Shown in pieces: positions 24,504 through 33,267 of a stretch of DNA of 39,724 nt. The stretch lies in contig CAZOLJ010000044.1 of NCBI GenBank assembly GCA_964580575.1, forward strand, positions 1 through 39,724, given 5' to 3'. The DNA is from CAVPDE01 sp964580575 (GTDB lineage Bacteria > Desulfobacterota > DSM-4660 > Desulfatiglandales > HGW-15). Position numbers and translations under genes: made by a program. The notes under the pieces were generated by a model that saw only the letters and a program-made list of their open reading frames with translations, did no database searches and was not told where the DNA came from. Each line of letters begins with the position of its first letter. The first letter of the stretch is position 1.

Positions 24504-26534
24504 ATGGTGATTCTTTCACTCTTTGTCGCCACTGTCTTCTTTGGAATCGTCCTGACAGGCCTCAGCGCCCGCTCCCGACGACTCTGCGGTGCCATCGGCG
24601 TTCTGACCGTCGCGGTCATCACCGCGATTCTCTTTTTCGTGGCCTTTCGGGTCTTCTTCATCGGGCCCCAGAGCCTTCCCGAGCCGATGTTCGTCATTCC
24701 TTCTCTGGGAGCGAGTCTCTCCATCAGCGTAGACCCTCTCGGTGCGCTGTTTTTCATTCTCATCGGAGGGATCTCCTTCCTGGGCACCCTCTACTCCTAC
24801 CGCTACATGGAGATCTACCCCCGGCAGAGCCTTGCCCGGTTCTACCACTGTCTCATACTGTTCATTGCGGGAATGGTCGGTGTCGTTGCAGTGACCGACA
24901 TGTTCTTCTTCTTTGCCTTCTGGGAATTCATGACCCTTTCTTCCTATTTTCTCGTGATTTACGAAATGGAGGACCCGGTCAGTCTCAGGGCCGGGTTCAA
25001 GTACTTCATCATGACCCATGTCGGAACCATCGCCATGTTTATCGGGGCTATCCTTCTCCAGAGTCAGGTCGGCTCCTTTGCTTTTTCCCGAATGCGGGAG
25101 GCCATGGCCGGTATGATCGAAACCCAACCTGTCCAGCTCTCGATCATTCTCGGCCTTTTCCTTCTGGGTTTTGGGACCAAGGCCGGCATGTACCCGGTTG
25201 GGACCTGGTTGCCTGACGCCCATCCTGCCGCACCTTCCGGAATCTCGGCCATTCTTTCAGGGGTCATGATCAAGATGGGAGTCTACGGATTTCTCCGCCT
25301 GTTTTTCTTTTTGCTCCCTTTTTCGAGCCTTTCCGTGGGCTACGGAATCGTCATCGCTGCGTTCGGGACCCTTTCGCTGCTCATGGGAACTCTTTCCGCC
25401 CTCATGCAACATGACTCCAAGCGGCTCTTGGCTTTTCACTCCATCGGGCAAATCGGATACATTCTTTTAGGGATAGGCACCGGTCTTGCTTTCCTTCGCA
25501 CCAACCCTGTTCTGTCAGCGGTGGCCACCATGGCCGCAATCTACCATGTGGTCAACCATGCCGCGTTTAAGGGTCTTCTCTTCCTCAATGCCGGGTCCAT
25601 CCTCTATAAAACCGGAACCCGCGATTTGAATCAACTGGGGGGCCTGTATTCCGTGATGCCGGTCACCGCATGGGTGACGTTGATCGCCTCCCTTTCCATT
25701 GCGGGCATGCCGCCCTTCAACGGATTTGCGAGCAAGTGGCTGATCTACCAATCCACGATCCTCGGGGGAGTTGAGTCGCCCCTGTTCATCTTTTTCGGAT
25801 TGCTCGCCATATTCATCAGCTCCGTCACCCTCGCTTCTTTTGTCAAGTTCTTCAGCAGTTCCTTTGGCGGGACCATGGGTAAGACCTTGGAGGCCAGACT
25901 CCGGCCGGGTTTTGAGGTGCCTCTGTCCATGCGATTCTCCCAGAATGTGCTCGCGCTCCTTTGTCTGCTCCTCGGCCTCTTCCCCTGGATCCCTTTGCAC
26001 TTCATTCTCAGCAGCCTTGCAGGGTCCGAGTATGGGACAACCCTTCCGCAATCCATGGAGGCCTTGGGCGGGTCCTTGCTCGGCCTGGACCTGATGATGG
26101 GCGGCCCTGGGGCTAGCGGCGTATGGCTTCCCACCGTCGGAGTCGTGGTTTTCGGCATTTGTCTGATCCTCGCCTTCGCCATCTCGAGATCAGGAAAGGC
26201 AGAAACCAGAACCGTCCCTGTCTGGACCTGCGGCGAAGTGTATGAATCGGATGAAGTGAGATACCGCGCGGGAAGCTTTTATCTACCCTTTGTTTCCCGT
26301 TTTGAAGCGATGGTCAGCATGGGCCTGCCCTCGATCCGCCTGAAGCGGCCGGATCGGATTTACAGGGGACTCGATTTTGATCAGCTCATTTACTACCCCT
26401 TTGTCGATTGGTTCATTCGCCTGTCCCAGAACTTCCGGAAAACCCATCTGGGGATCCCTCAAGCGTACATGCTTTTCCAGGTTCTCGGGATTGTTTTGGT
26501 GGGGGCGGTTATTCTATGGCTCAGCCTCACGTAG
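24504..26534 (+). CDS. hyfB: HyfB/HycC-like proton-translocating membrane subunit
   Basis: At 676 residues it matches HyfB/HycC in length (E. coli HyfB is about 670). It contains the antiporter core (FWEFMTLSSYFLVIYE; GTWLPDAHPAAPSGISAILSG, with conserved Lys/His residues in the following helix) and the long C-terminal extension typical of HyfB (TCGEVYESDEVRYRAGSFYLP...YYPFVDWFIRLSQ). It is expected in the inner membrane, coupling electron flow to H+ or Na+ translocation. GGAGG precedes ATG 24504. Confidence 0.93.
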   Translation: MVILSLFVATVFFGIVLTGLSARSRRLCGAIGVLTVAVITAILFFVAFRVFFIGPQSLPEPMFVIPSLGASLSISVDPLGALFFILIGGISFLGTLYSYRYMEIYPRQSLARFYHCLILFIAGMVGVVAVTDMFFFFAFWEFMTLSSYFLVIYEMEDPVSLRAGFKYFIMTHVGTIAMFIGAILLQSQVGSFAFSRMREAMAGMIETQPVQLSIILGLFLLGFGTKAGMYPVGTWLPDAHPAAPSGISAILSGVMIKMGVYGFLRLFFFLLPFSSLSVGYGIVIAAFGTLSLLMGTLSALMQHDSKRLLAFHSIGQIGYILLGIGTGLAFLRTNPVLSAVATMAAIYHVVNHAAFKGLLFLNAGSILYKTGTRDLNQLGGLYSVMPVTAWVTLIASLSIAGMPPFNGFASKWLIYQSTILGGVESPLFIFFGLLAIFISSVTLASFVKFFSSSFGGTMGKTLEARLRPGFEVPLSMRFSQNVLALLCLLLGLFPWIPLHFILSSLAGSEYGTTLPQSMEALGGSLLGLDLMMGGPGASGVWLPTVGVVVFGICLILAFAISRSGKAETRTVPVWTCGEVYESDEVRYRAGSFYLPFVSRFEAMVSMGLPSIRLKRPDRIYRGLDFDQLIYYPFVDWFIRLSQNFRKTHLGIPQAYMLFQVLGIVLVGAVILWLSLT

Positions 26535-26574
26535 GCGATGATCCCGCTTAAGGGAGACGCAAGGAGGAAACGAA

Positions 26575-28260
26575 ATGGCCTTTCAAACCAGCACTCAGTT
26601 CATCCATGCGCTGAAAGAGAAGTTCCCAGACAAGATCCTCTCGATCAGGGAGCCGGTCTCAAGAAAGGTGTATGTGGAGATTCGCCGGGAGGCTCTGCGT
26701 TCCATGGCGGAACATCTCTTTCGGGGCCTGGGGGCCCGTTTCAACACCCTCATCGGGGTCGACCGCCGTCCGACGTACCGGGACTTCCAAACCACTCACC
26801 TCTTCTCCCTTGATGAGGACAAGATCTTTGTTCTCCTCCAGGCCTCTCTGGATCCGAATCAGCCGGAGGCGGATTCCATCACCCCGATCATCCCAGGAGC
26901 CAACTGGGCGGAACGGGAAACTCACGATTTGCTGGGGATCAAGTTCAACGGCCACGTGGATCCCCGCCGTTTAGCCCTTCCGGATGACTGGCCTGAAAAC
27001 CTTCACCCCTTGAGAAGGGATTTCCCATACAACTTCAGGCCTGAGCCGGTGCAAGGGGTTGCTTTCAAGCCACGGGAAGCGCCGGAAAATGCGACGGTCG
27101 TTCCCATCGGACCCTTTTATCCGGTCTTGGAGGAGCCGGCGCTCTTTCGTGTGTTCGTGGAGGGAGAAACGGTGGTGGGCTGCGACTATCGCGGCTTTTA
27201 CAATCACCGGGGAATCGAGAAGATTGCCGACTCCACTCTCACCTACAATCAGATCTCCTTCCTGGCCGAGCGGATCTGAGGAATCTGAGGGTATATCCAC
27301 AGTACGTGTTACTGTGAGGCAGTCGAAGAAGCAGCGCAAATTGAAGTTCCCCTCCGGGCCCGATACATCCGGAGCCTCCTGCTGGAACTGGAGCGAATCC
27401 ATTCTCATCCGCTCTGGCTCGGCATCGGTGGGCACGTGGTGGGATTTGACACGGTTCTCATGCAAACGTGGCGGATCCGGGAACCCGTCATGTGGCTCTT
27501 TGAGCAGATCACGGGGAATCGGAAGACTTTTGGGATGAATCTCATTGGCGGGGTCCGCCGCGATATTACTCCGGAACTGAAAACGAAAATTCTGGAAGTT
27601 GTGGACACGGTGGAAAAAGAGTGGCTCAAGGTCATTGACGCCATCGGCGGTGACACTCCCCTCATGCTGCGGCTCAAAGGGGTGGGCGTGTTGACCCATG
27701 AAGATGCCGTGGACTACTGCGTCGCCGGGCCCACGGCCCGTGGCTCGGGCGTGCGAATCGATTCCCGCGTGGACCACCCTTACGCTGCATACGAGTATTT
27801 GGTTCCGGAGAAGAAGGTCCAGGAAGGGTGTGACATTCTCGCTCGCACTCTGGTCCGTCTGGAGGAAACCTTGGAGTCTGTCCGCTTGGTACGGAAATGC
27901 CTAAAAGAAATCCCCGATGGCCCGATTATGGCCGACATTCCCTCTGAGATTCCCCCTGGCCGGGAAGGGGTGAAGGCTGTGGAGGCTCCGCGCGGTGAAT
28001 CCATCCACTATGTGCTCACAGGAGACAACAATCGGCCTTATCGCTGGCGGGTTCGCGCTCCCTCCTACATGAATTTGGCATCCGTTCCGGTCATGATCCG
28101 GGGCGTGGAGCTCGCTGACGTTCCCATCGCCATCGCGAGTTATGACCCCTGTTTTTCGTGTACCGAACGACTCGAGGTGGTCAACACCAAGAACGGCGAA
28201 GTCAGGATCTACACCAGGAAAGAGCTCAACGAGCTCAGCCGCAGGAAAAGGAACAGGTGA
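26575..28260 (+). CDS. hyfG: [NiFe] hydrogenase large subunit (HyfG/HycE) with two in-frame TGA codons, probably selenocysteine
   Basis: A 561-codon gene after a strong AAGGAGG site. Residues 1-170 form the NuoC-like 30-kDa domain; the rest is the HycE-type large subunit. The two in-frame TGA codons (27277-27279 and 27286-27288, residues 235 and 238) sit exactly at the N-terminal [NiFe]-ligand motif: the protein reads ERI-TGA-GI-TGA-GYIHST, against RVCGICGFAHST in E. coli HycE. The frame continues through ERIHSH, FGMNLIGGVRRD and the C-terminal ligand motif DPCFSCTER (Cys526, Cys529), which keeps its cysteines. No other stop or frameshift exists. Selenocysteine at both sites is the simplest reading, and a stem-loop follows (see 27298-27316). 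A pseudogene would not show stops only at both ligand Cys codons. Confidence 0.85.
27298..27316 (+). promoter_or_regulatory. Candidate bacterial SECIS stem-loop
   Basis: A perfect 7-bp stem, CACAGTA (27298-27304) with TACTGTG (27310-27316), closes a 5-nt loop CGTGT (27305-27309), with G as second loop base. The loop begins 16 nt after the second TGA and 25 nt after the first, within the spacing I recall for bacterial SECIS elements (about 16-37 nt, a G among the first two loop bases). One hairpin could serve both UGA codons. An extended stem is possible with one A bulged (CC with GAGG). The structure is read by eye, not folded by program. Confidence 0.6.
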
Positions 28261-28264
28261 GACC

Positions 28265-29170
28265 ATGGGGACCACCCTCATTCTGGCCGTCGTCAATCTT
28301 CTCCTGGTGATTCTTGTGGCTCCCCTTTCCGAGGGAGTCATGAGAAAACTCAAGGCCCTTGTCCACTCCCGCAAAGGCCCGCCCTTGACCCAGCCCTATC
28401 TCGACCTTCTGAAACTGTTGGGTAAGGAGGACCTCAAGGTCACAGGGAATCCTCTTTTCTCCTTGGGTCCGGTGATCGCTTTCGCGAGCGTCTGCGTCGC
28501 CTCTCTCTTCACGCCTATGGGCACCGATCCTCCGCTGGGCTTCGCGGGCGACCTCATCGTTCTCGTCTATTTTCTGGCTCTCGCATCCGTGGGCGTCATG
28601 CTGGGAGGGGCTTCTACCGGGGGCCCTTACGGACCTCTGGGAGCAGCGCGGGAGATGATGCTCGCCATGATGGTAGAGATCATTGTTATGGGGAGTCTCA
28701 TCGTGGGGGTGATTCACATCCAGTCCTTTGATCTGGCGCGCCTCTCCTTGTGGTCCCGTCAATCAGGGCCCACTCTTTCCATGATCATGGCAGCGGCAGC
28801 CTTTTTCCTCGCCTTGCAGGTTCAGCTGGGCAAACTGCCTTTCGACCTCCCCGATGCAGACCAGGAGATCATGGGAGGCCCCTTTATGGAAGCTTCGGGA
28901 CCCAAACTGGCGCTCTACAAGTGGAGCAATTTTGCGAAGCAGATTCTCCTGGCCTCTCTGTTCCTGGAAGTCTTTCTCCCTTGGCCGAAGACGGAGATCC
29001 TTCCGGTCGATATGCTTATCCATTTGATCAAGGTATTTGTCGTCCTGATCCTCGTTGGAGTGATCGATGCCGTGAATCCCCGCATTCGGGTGGACCACGC
29101 CATCAGGTATTTTGCAGGAGTCTGGGTCGTTCTTGCGGTTGCGATCGCCTTTGCCCTTGTGGAGGTTTGA
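28265..29170 (+). CDS. hyfC: HyfC/HycD-like membrane subunit (NuoH family)
   Basis: A 301-residue polytopic protein of the NuoH/HycD family that anchors the hydrogenase to the membrane and forms part of the first proton path. Signature: RKGPPLTQPYLDLLKLLGKED (residues 33-53), with later helices (PFDLPDADQEIMGGPFMEASG) resembling the NuoH glutamate-rich loop. ATG 28265 follows the hyfG stop by a few bases; the longer upstream frame overlapping hyfG is in a frame without family similarity. Confidence 0.9.
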   Translation: MGTTLILAVVNLLLVILVAPLSEGVMRKLKALVHSRKGPPLTQPYLDLLKLLGKEDLKVTGNPLFSLGPVIAFASVCVASLFTPMGTDPPLGFAGDLIVLVYFLALASVGVMLGGASTGGPYGPLGAAREMMLAMMVEIIVMGSLIVGVIHIQSFDLARLSLWSRQSGPTLSMIMAAAAFFLALQVQLGKLPFDLPDADQEIMGGPFMEASGPKLALYKWSNFAKQILLASLFLEVFLPWPKTEILPVDMLIHLIKVFVVLILVGVIDAVNPRIRVDHAIRYFAGVWVVLAVAIAFALVEV

Positions 29171-29341
29171 ACGCGATACTTTAGCTTTTTGAAATGGATG
29201 GCTGAAGCCATGGGAGACTCCCTAAAAACAGAACAACGAAGAAGCCACAGCTTGGTGTCCAGCTTTAGGCTATGTCATTCCCCCTTTTCCTGTGACTATT
29301 TCGAGAAGTCAAAGCGTTACGTTTAGCGAGGTGGAACGGAC
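29171..29341. other. Intra-operon gap with small hairpins
   Basis: 171 bp, unusually long for this otherwise tight cluster. ATGGC-TGAA-GCCAT at 29198-29211 and GGGAG-A-CTCCC at 29212-29222 can form small adjacent stems; no T-run follows. No promoter is evident. It could modulate downstream expression, but nothing here proves it. Confidence 0.3.
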
Positions 29342-29788
29342 ATGTTGAAAAGCAAGATCAAAGAAGCGCTGATCTGTTTCAAGGCAGGACGGGTGACGGC
29401 GCCTTTTCCGTTCGGTCCCGAGCCTAATCCTCCGGGCGACTGGTTTCGCGGCAAGATCGAGGTGGATGTAGAGAAATGCATCGGCTGCGCAGGGTGCGCC
29501 AATGTCTGCCCGGCCCGGCTCATCGTCATCACCGATTCGGAGCACACTCGAATCCTGGAGTATTTTCTCAATCGATGCACTTACTGCGGCCGCTGTGCCG
29601 AGGTGTGCCCGGAAAACGCGATCACCATGACTCGGGAATACCAGCTGGCAACCGATGACAACCGGGATCTTTACATTAAGAATGAAATCACCATGGCGAC
29701 GTGCGGCCGTTGCGGACGCTGCTTCAAGCCGAAAAGCGCGTTGGATAAGATGATGGTGACGGGGTTTCAGCAGAAAGCGCCGGTTTAG
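29342..29788 (+). CDS. hyfH: HyfH/HycF-like 2[4Fe-4S] ferredoxin subunit
   Basis: A 148-residue Fe-S subunit, equivalent to NuoI in complex I. Two ferredoxin motifs, CIGCAGCANVCPA (about 47-59) and CTYCGRCAEVCPENA (about 81-95), bind two [4Fe-4S] clusters that carry electrons towards the small subunit. A C-terminal CGRCGRC (near residue 125) adds four more cysteines, as in several HycF/HyfH proteins. GAGGTGGAA precedes ATG 29342. Confidence 0.92.
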   Translation: MLKSKIKEALICFKAGRVTAPFPFGPEPNPPGDWFRGKIEVDVEKCIGCAGCANVCPARLIVITDSEHTRILEYFLNRCTYCGRCAEVCPENAITMTREYQLATDDNRDLYIKNEITMATCGRCGRCFKPKSALDKMMVTGFQQKAPV

Positions 29789-29824
29789 GAACGATTAAGA
29801 ACCACACAAAAACAAGGGGAATAC

Positions 29825-30496
29825 GTGGTCATGGAAGAATACGCTAAATGGATCTCAACCCTGAGCCTCTCCCTCATCATCACCTCTTACCTTGTCATCG
29901 AACTGAGGAACTTGCGCCACTCGGCCTACGCCTACATTCTCCAGGCCCTCCTGATGTGCACCCTCTTCGTGATCTTTGCTCGCCGGAACCCGGGCCTCTA
30001 CTACTGGGCTCTGACGGCTTTTGTGACCAAGGTGCTCATTATCCCGTACCTTCTCTTGCGCTACATCCGAAGGACCACGGACCGGGAATTCCCGCCTCTC
30101 ATCGGTCACTTCGGCTCCATCATTCTGGTGAGCCTCATCATCCTCATCCTCTACCGGGTGACCCATCACTATATCGAGTTCCTGGCTCCCACCCCGTCCG
30201 CCATGCAGGAGCCTTTCCGGACGAATCTGGCGGTCAGTTTGACTGTCTTTATCCTGGGCCTCTACTGCATTCTTTCCCGGAGGGACGCCATCAAAACAGT
30301 CCACGGCCTGCTGGTGCTGGAAAACGGGGTTCATCTTTCCCTCGTCAGCTTGGCGCCGCTGTTGAGGGAGACGGCCCTTATTGGGATTGTCACGGATGTG
30401 GTGGTTGCAGCCTATCTGCTTCTTTACATCATCTTGGGGGTGTTCGAGAAATTCGGTTCCACCGACACGTTTCAGCTGAAAGGCTTACGGTGGTAG
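29825..30496 (+). CDS. hyfE: HyfE-like membrane subunit
   Basis: A 223-residue protein with about seven helices, close to E. coli HyfE in length. HyfE resembles the NuoK-type (Mrp-like) subunit and is found only in Hyf-type complexes with extra antiporter subunits. Conserved-looking features are ARRNPGLYYWALTAFVTKVLIIPYLL and HGLLVLENGVHLSLVSL. The start is GTG 29825 (AAGGGG five bases upstream) or the in-frame ATG at 29831. Confidence 0.85.
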   Translation: MVMEEYAKWISTLSLSLIITSYLVIELRNLRHSAYAYILQALLMCTLFVIFARRNPGLYYWALTAFVTKVLIIPYLLLRYIRRTTDREFPPLIGHFGSIILVSLIILILYRVTHHYIEFLAPTPSAMQEPFRTNLAVSLTVFILGLYCILSRRDAIKTVHGLLVLENGVHLSLVSLAPLLRETALIGIVTDVVVAAYLLLYIILGVFEKFGSTDTFQLKGLRW

Positions 30497-30521
30497 TGGA
30501 CAAGGGGAAGGAGTCCTTCTC

Positions 30522-32021
30522 ATGAATCCCGAGATCCTCTATCTTTTCGTCATACCGGCTGTGGCGGCGATCGCCATATTTCTCTTCGGAAATCGATCTC
30601 CTCTTTACAGGGAAGGGATCGCGGTTCTGGGGTCAGCCCTCACCTTCCTGCTCTCCCTTCACATCGTTGTCTATACGACTGGTGGAAAAGTCTTTTCGCT
30701 CTTCGAGGATGAGCTGAGGATGGACGCATTAGGGGGGCTGGTGGCCGGCCTGGTGGCCCTCATCGGCCTGATCGCGGTGATCTATTCAATCCCCTACATG
30801 CAAAAAGAGGTCAAAAAAGGCGTTGTCTCTTCGCAACGTCTCCGATCCTACTACGGCTGGATCATGCTTTTTATATCCTCCATGCTCTTCGCCACCACGA
30901 CGAACAACATCATCATGCTGTGGGTGATCATCGAAGGGACCACCCTGGCTTCGGTCATTCTCGTCGCCTTTTACTGGAACCGCAACGCCCTCGAGGCAGG
31001 GTACAAATACGCCATGCTCCTGACCGTGGGCATCACCTTTGCCCTCTTTGGCTGTATTCTGCTCTATTCCGGAGCCTCTCCTCACATCCAGAGCGGGGTC
31101 AATCCGCTGAAGATCACCGAGATCGCCAAAATCAGCGCGAAGATCCCTAAGAGCGTTGTCCTGCTTTCCCTCGCCCTGCTGCTGGCCGGATTCGGTACCA
31201 AATCCGGGATGATCCCTTTCCACACCTGGTTGCCCGACGCCCACGCGGAAGCGCCGACACCGGTCAGTGCCCTTTTGTCGGGGGTCATGATTAAGGTCGG
31301 CGTGTACGCCTTAATTAGAACGGTCACGGTGTTTTACCCCGTGTACCCAGAGAGCATAAAGCTCTGCATTGTCGTCCTGGGAATTCTGACCATGCTGGTT
31401 GGGATATTCATGGCCTTGATGCAGGATGACCTGAAGCGGCTGCTCGCCTACCACAGCGTCAGCCAAATCGGCTACATCATCACAGGCCTGGGAATCGGCA
31501 CCTATTTGGGGATTTACGGAGGCCTGTTTCATCTCTTGAATCACACGCTTTTCAAGGCCCTCCTGTTCCTGTGTGTCGGGGCTGTCGCTTCCGTGGCAGG
31601 CACTCGCCTCATTCACGAATTGGGGGGACTGGGCAGAAAAATGCCGGTGACGGGCCTTTGTTTCCTGGTGGGCGCCTTGGCCATGGGCGGAATACCCCTG
31701 TTCAACGGGTTCATGAGCAAACTCACGATCTTCCTGGCCTGTGCCAAGGCCGAGATGCTGTGGGCAACGGTAGCGGCTGTCGTCACCAGTTTGCTGACCT
31801 TGTTCTGCCTCCTGCACGCAGCCTATCGGGTCTTCATGGGAAAGGGTGTGGCTGCGACTGACCACGCCAATGAAGCCATCAAGGAAGTTTCTCCTCTCAT
31901 GTGGGGAGGGATGGCGGTTCTCGCTTTGCTCTGCTTTGCCATCGGGGTCTTCCCTCAGATGGTCTTCCCGATTCTGGATGAGTCCACCAAAGCCATTTCC
32001 GCCATGGCGGTAGCCCCGTGA
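30522..32021 (+). CDS. hyfF: HyfF-like proton-translocating membrane subunit
   Basis: A 499-residue antiporter-type subunit, third in the cluster. It contains the PF00361 core (IEGTTLASVILVAFYW; PFHTWLPDAHAEAPTPVSALLSGVMIKVG, about 226-254). It follows HyfE as in E. coli hyf order (E-F), which supports the HyfF assignment over HyfD. GGAAGGAG precedes ATG 30522. Together with the two other antiporter-like subunits it would give the complex pumping capacity like complex I. Confidence 0.88.
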   Translation: MNPEILYLFVIPAVAAIAIFLFGNRSPLYREGIAVLGSALTFLLSLHIVVYTTGGKVFSLFEDELRMDALGGLVAGLVALIGLIAVIYSIPYMQKEVKKGVVSSQRLRSYYGWIMLFISSMLFATTTNNIIMLWVIIEGTTLASVILVAFYWNRNALEAGYKYAMLLTVGITFALFGCILLYSGASPHIQSGVNPLKITEIAKISAKIPKSVVLLSLALLLAGFGTKSGMIPFHTWLPDAHAEAPTPVSALLSGVMIKVGVYALIRTVTVFYPVYPESIKLCIVVLGILTMLVGIFMALMQDDLKRLLAYHSVSQIGYIITGLGIGTYLGIYGGLFHLLNHTLFKALLFLCVGAVASVAGTRLIHELGGLGRKMPVTGLCFLVGALAMGGIPLFNGFMSKLTIFLACAKAEMLWATVAAVVTSLLTLFCLLHAAYRVFMGKGVAATDHANEAIKEVSPLMWGGMAVLALLCFAIGVFPQMVFPILDESTKAISAMAVAP

Positions 32022-32036
32022 CGAAAAGGAGATGTC

Positions 32037-32528
32037 ATGTTTGCAAAAATATGCCGGAAGGCCTTTCCGAAATCCCTGTGGGTCTACCACACCAATACCG
32101 GAGCCTGCAACGGCTGCGACATTGAAGTCATCTGCGTTTTGACTCCTTATTACGATGCTGAACGATTCGGGATAAAGCTCGTCGGATCCCCGCGTCACGC
32201 CGATGTCCTTCTAGTCTCCGGACCTGTGACAAGACAGGTGGCGCCGGCGCTCCGCAAGCTTTACGAAGCGGTTCCGAACCCCAAGCTGGTCATCGCGATC
32301 GGCAGCTGCCCCACGGGAGGAAACATGTGGTTTGACAGCTATGCGACATTGGGCGGTCTCGAGAAGGTTCTGCCGGTCAACTACTTTGTTCCCGGATGTC
32401 CGCCCAGGCCTGAGGCGATTCTCCACGGGGTGGCAGTGGCTCTCGGGCTGGCTTCCAAAAAAGTCTCTCCCATTGTGAAGAGACAGGTGCCTCCGGACGA
32501 AATCCTGAGAAACCTGGAACAGTCGTGA
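32037..32528 (+). CDS. hyfI: [NiFe] hydrogenase small subunit, HyfI/HycG-like (NuoB family)
   Basis: A 163-residue small subunit that carries the proximal [4Fe-4S] cluster next to the NiFe site. Cysteine motifs: GACNGCDIE (Cys24 and Cys27), IGSCPTGG (about residue 90) and VPGCPPRPEA (about residue 121), as in NuoB/HycG. It is shorter than E. coli HycG (about 255) and lacks a C-terminal extension, like Ech-type small subunits. AAAAGGAGAT precedes ATG 32037. Confidence 0.93.
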   Translation: MFAKICRKAFPKSLWVYHTNTGACNGCDIEVICVLTPYYDAERFGIKLVGSPRHADVLLVSGPVTRQVAPALRKLYEAVPNPKLVIAIGSCPTGGNMWFDSYATLGGLEKVLPVNYFVPGCPPRPEAILHGVAVALGLASKKVSPIVKRQVPPDEILRNLEQS

Positions 32529-32750
32529 TGAAGTGCAAAAGTGGACCGGTGTTGGGTGAAGCCGACAGCTTGAATGACAACAGGACAAATGAAGACAGGC
32601 ACAAAGGCACAGAGGGACAAAGGGACAGAGCGGAAGGGTTTTTCTGCCTTGTGCCTTTGCGCCTCTGCAACTTTGTGCCTGCATCGTGATCCAGAAGATA
32701 AAATGACGTCGCGAGGGTTTTCTCGCATTCCCCGAGAGGGATAGGAAACC
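32529..32750. repeat. Spacer with imperfect inverted repeat (32596-32681)
   Basis: CAGGCACAAAGGCACAGAGG at 32596-32615 and onward to 32630 pairs imperfectly with 32647-32681 (complement begins CAGGCACAAAG). The left arm is itself a run of short direct units (GGCACAAA, GGCACAGA, GGGACAAA, GGGACAGA). Such CAGGCACAAAGG-type palindromes are, to my memory, dispersed repeats in metagenomic deltaproteobacterial DNA. It sits inside an operon-like run, between hyfI and hycI, and could affect read-through. The rest of the spacer shows nothing coding. Confidence 0.55.
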
Positions 32751-33267
32751 ATGAGTGAACTCTGTGACCTGGAAGCTCTTGCAGGCTTCTGTCATCCGCC
32801 TCTGTCACGCCGGACAGCAGTCATAGGGGTTGGCAACCGGCTTTGGGGTGATGATGGAGCTGGCCCGGAGCTTTTGAAAAGGCTCAAGGAAGAATGGGAG
32901 GGCCGGGAAACGCATTTGGATTCCCAAGGGCGCATTCTTTTTATCGATGCCGGGGATTCTCCAGAAGACTGCTTGATCCGAGTCATCGATTTCAAACCTG
33001 ACCTGGTGCTTGCGATTGACGCTGTGGATCTTCAAGCTGAACCGGGGAGTATCGCTATCCTCCAATCGGAAGCGATTCCCGAGGCTTTTTGCTGCTCCAC
33101 GCATCGGCTCCCTTTGAGAACAATCACTCAGCTCTGGGAGAGTGGCGGAACCAAAACTTTGGTGCTCGGGATTCAGCCCAAAGACTTGATCTTCAGGGAC
33201 GGCCTTTCCCCGGAAGTGAAAATGAGCATTGAGTTCTTGGCTCAGTTTTTCTCCCGGCAGCCTTGCG
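32751..33267 (+). CDS. hycI: HycI-like hydrogenase maturation protease (3' end lost in gap)
   Basis: About 172 codons before the assembly gap. It has the M52 protease nickel-binding signature GVGNRLWGDDGAGPEL (about residues 26-41), an Asp in DAGDSPED, and later AIDAVDL and a His in STHRLPL. M52 enzymes clip the C-terminal tail of the large subunit after nickel is inserted. HycE in E. coli is processed by HycI; here the HyfG tail after DPCFSC is about 32 residues, matching a need for processing. The stop codon is not seen and lies in the N run. Confidence 0.85.

Noticed and set aside
26575..27279. Reading the large subunit as a truncated 234-residue NuoC-like gene plus a separate downstream gene
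   Set aside because: The break falls exactly at the first ligand-Cys position and similarity continues in the same frame through both TGAs, so a single gene with recoded UGA is favoured.
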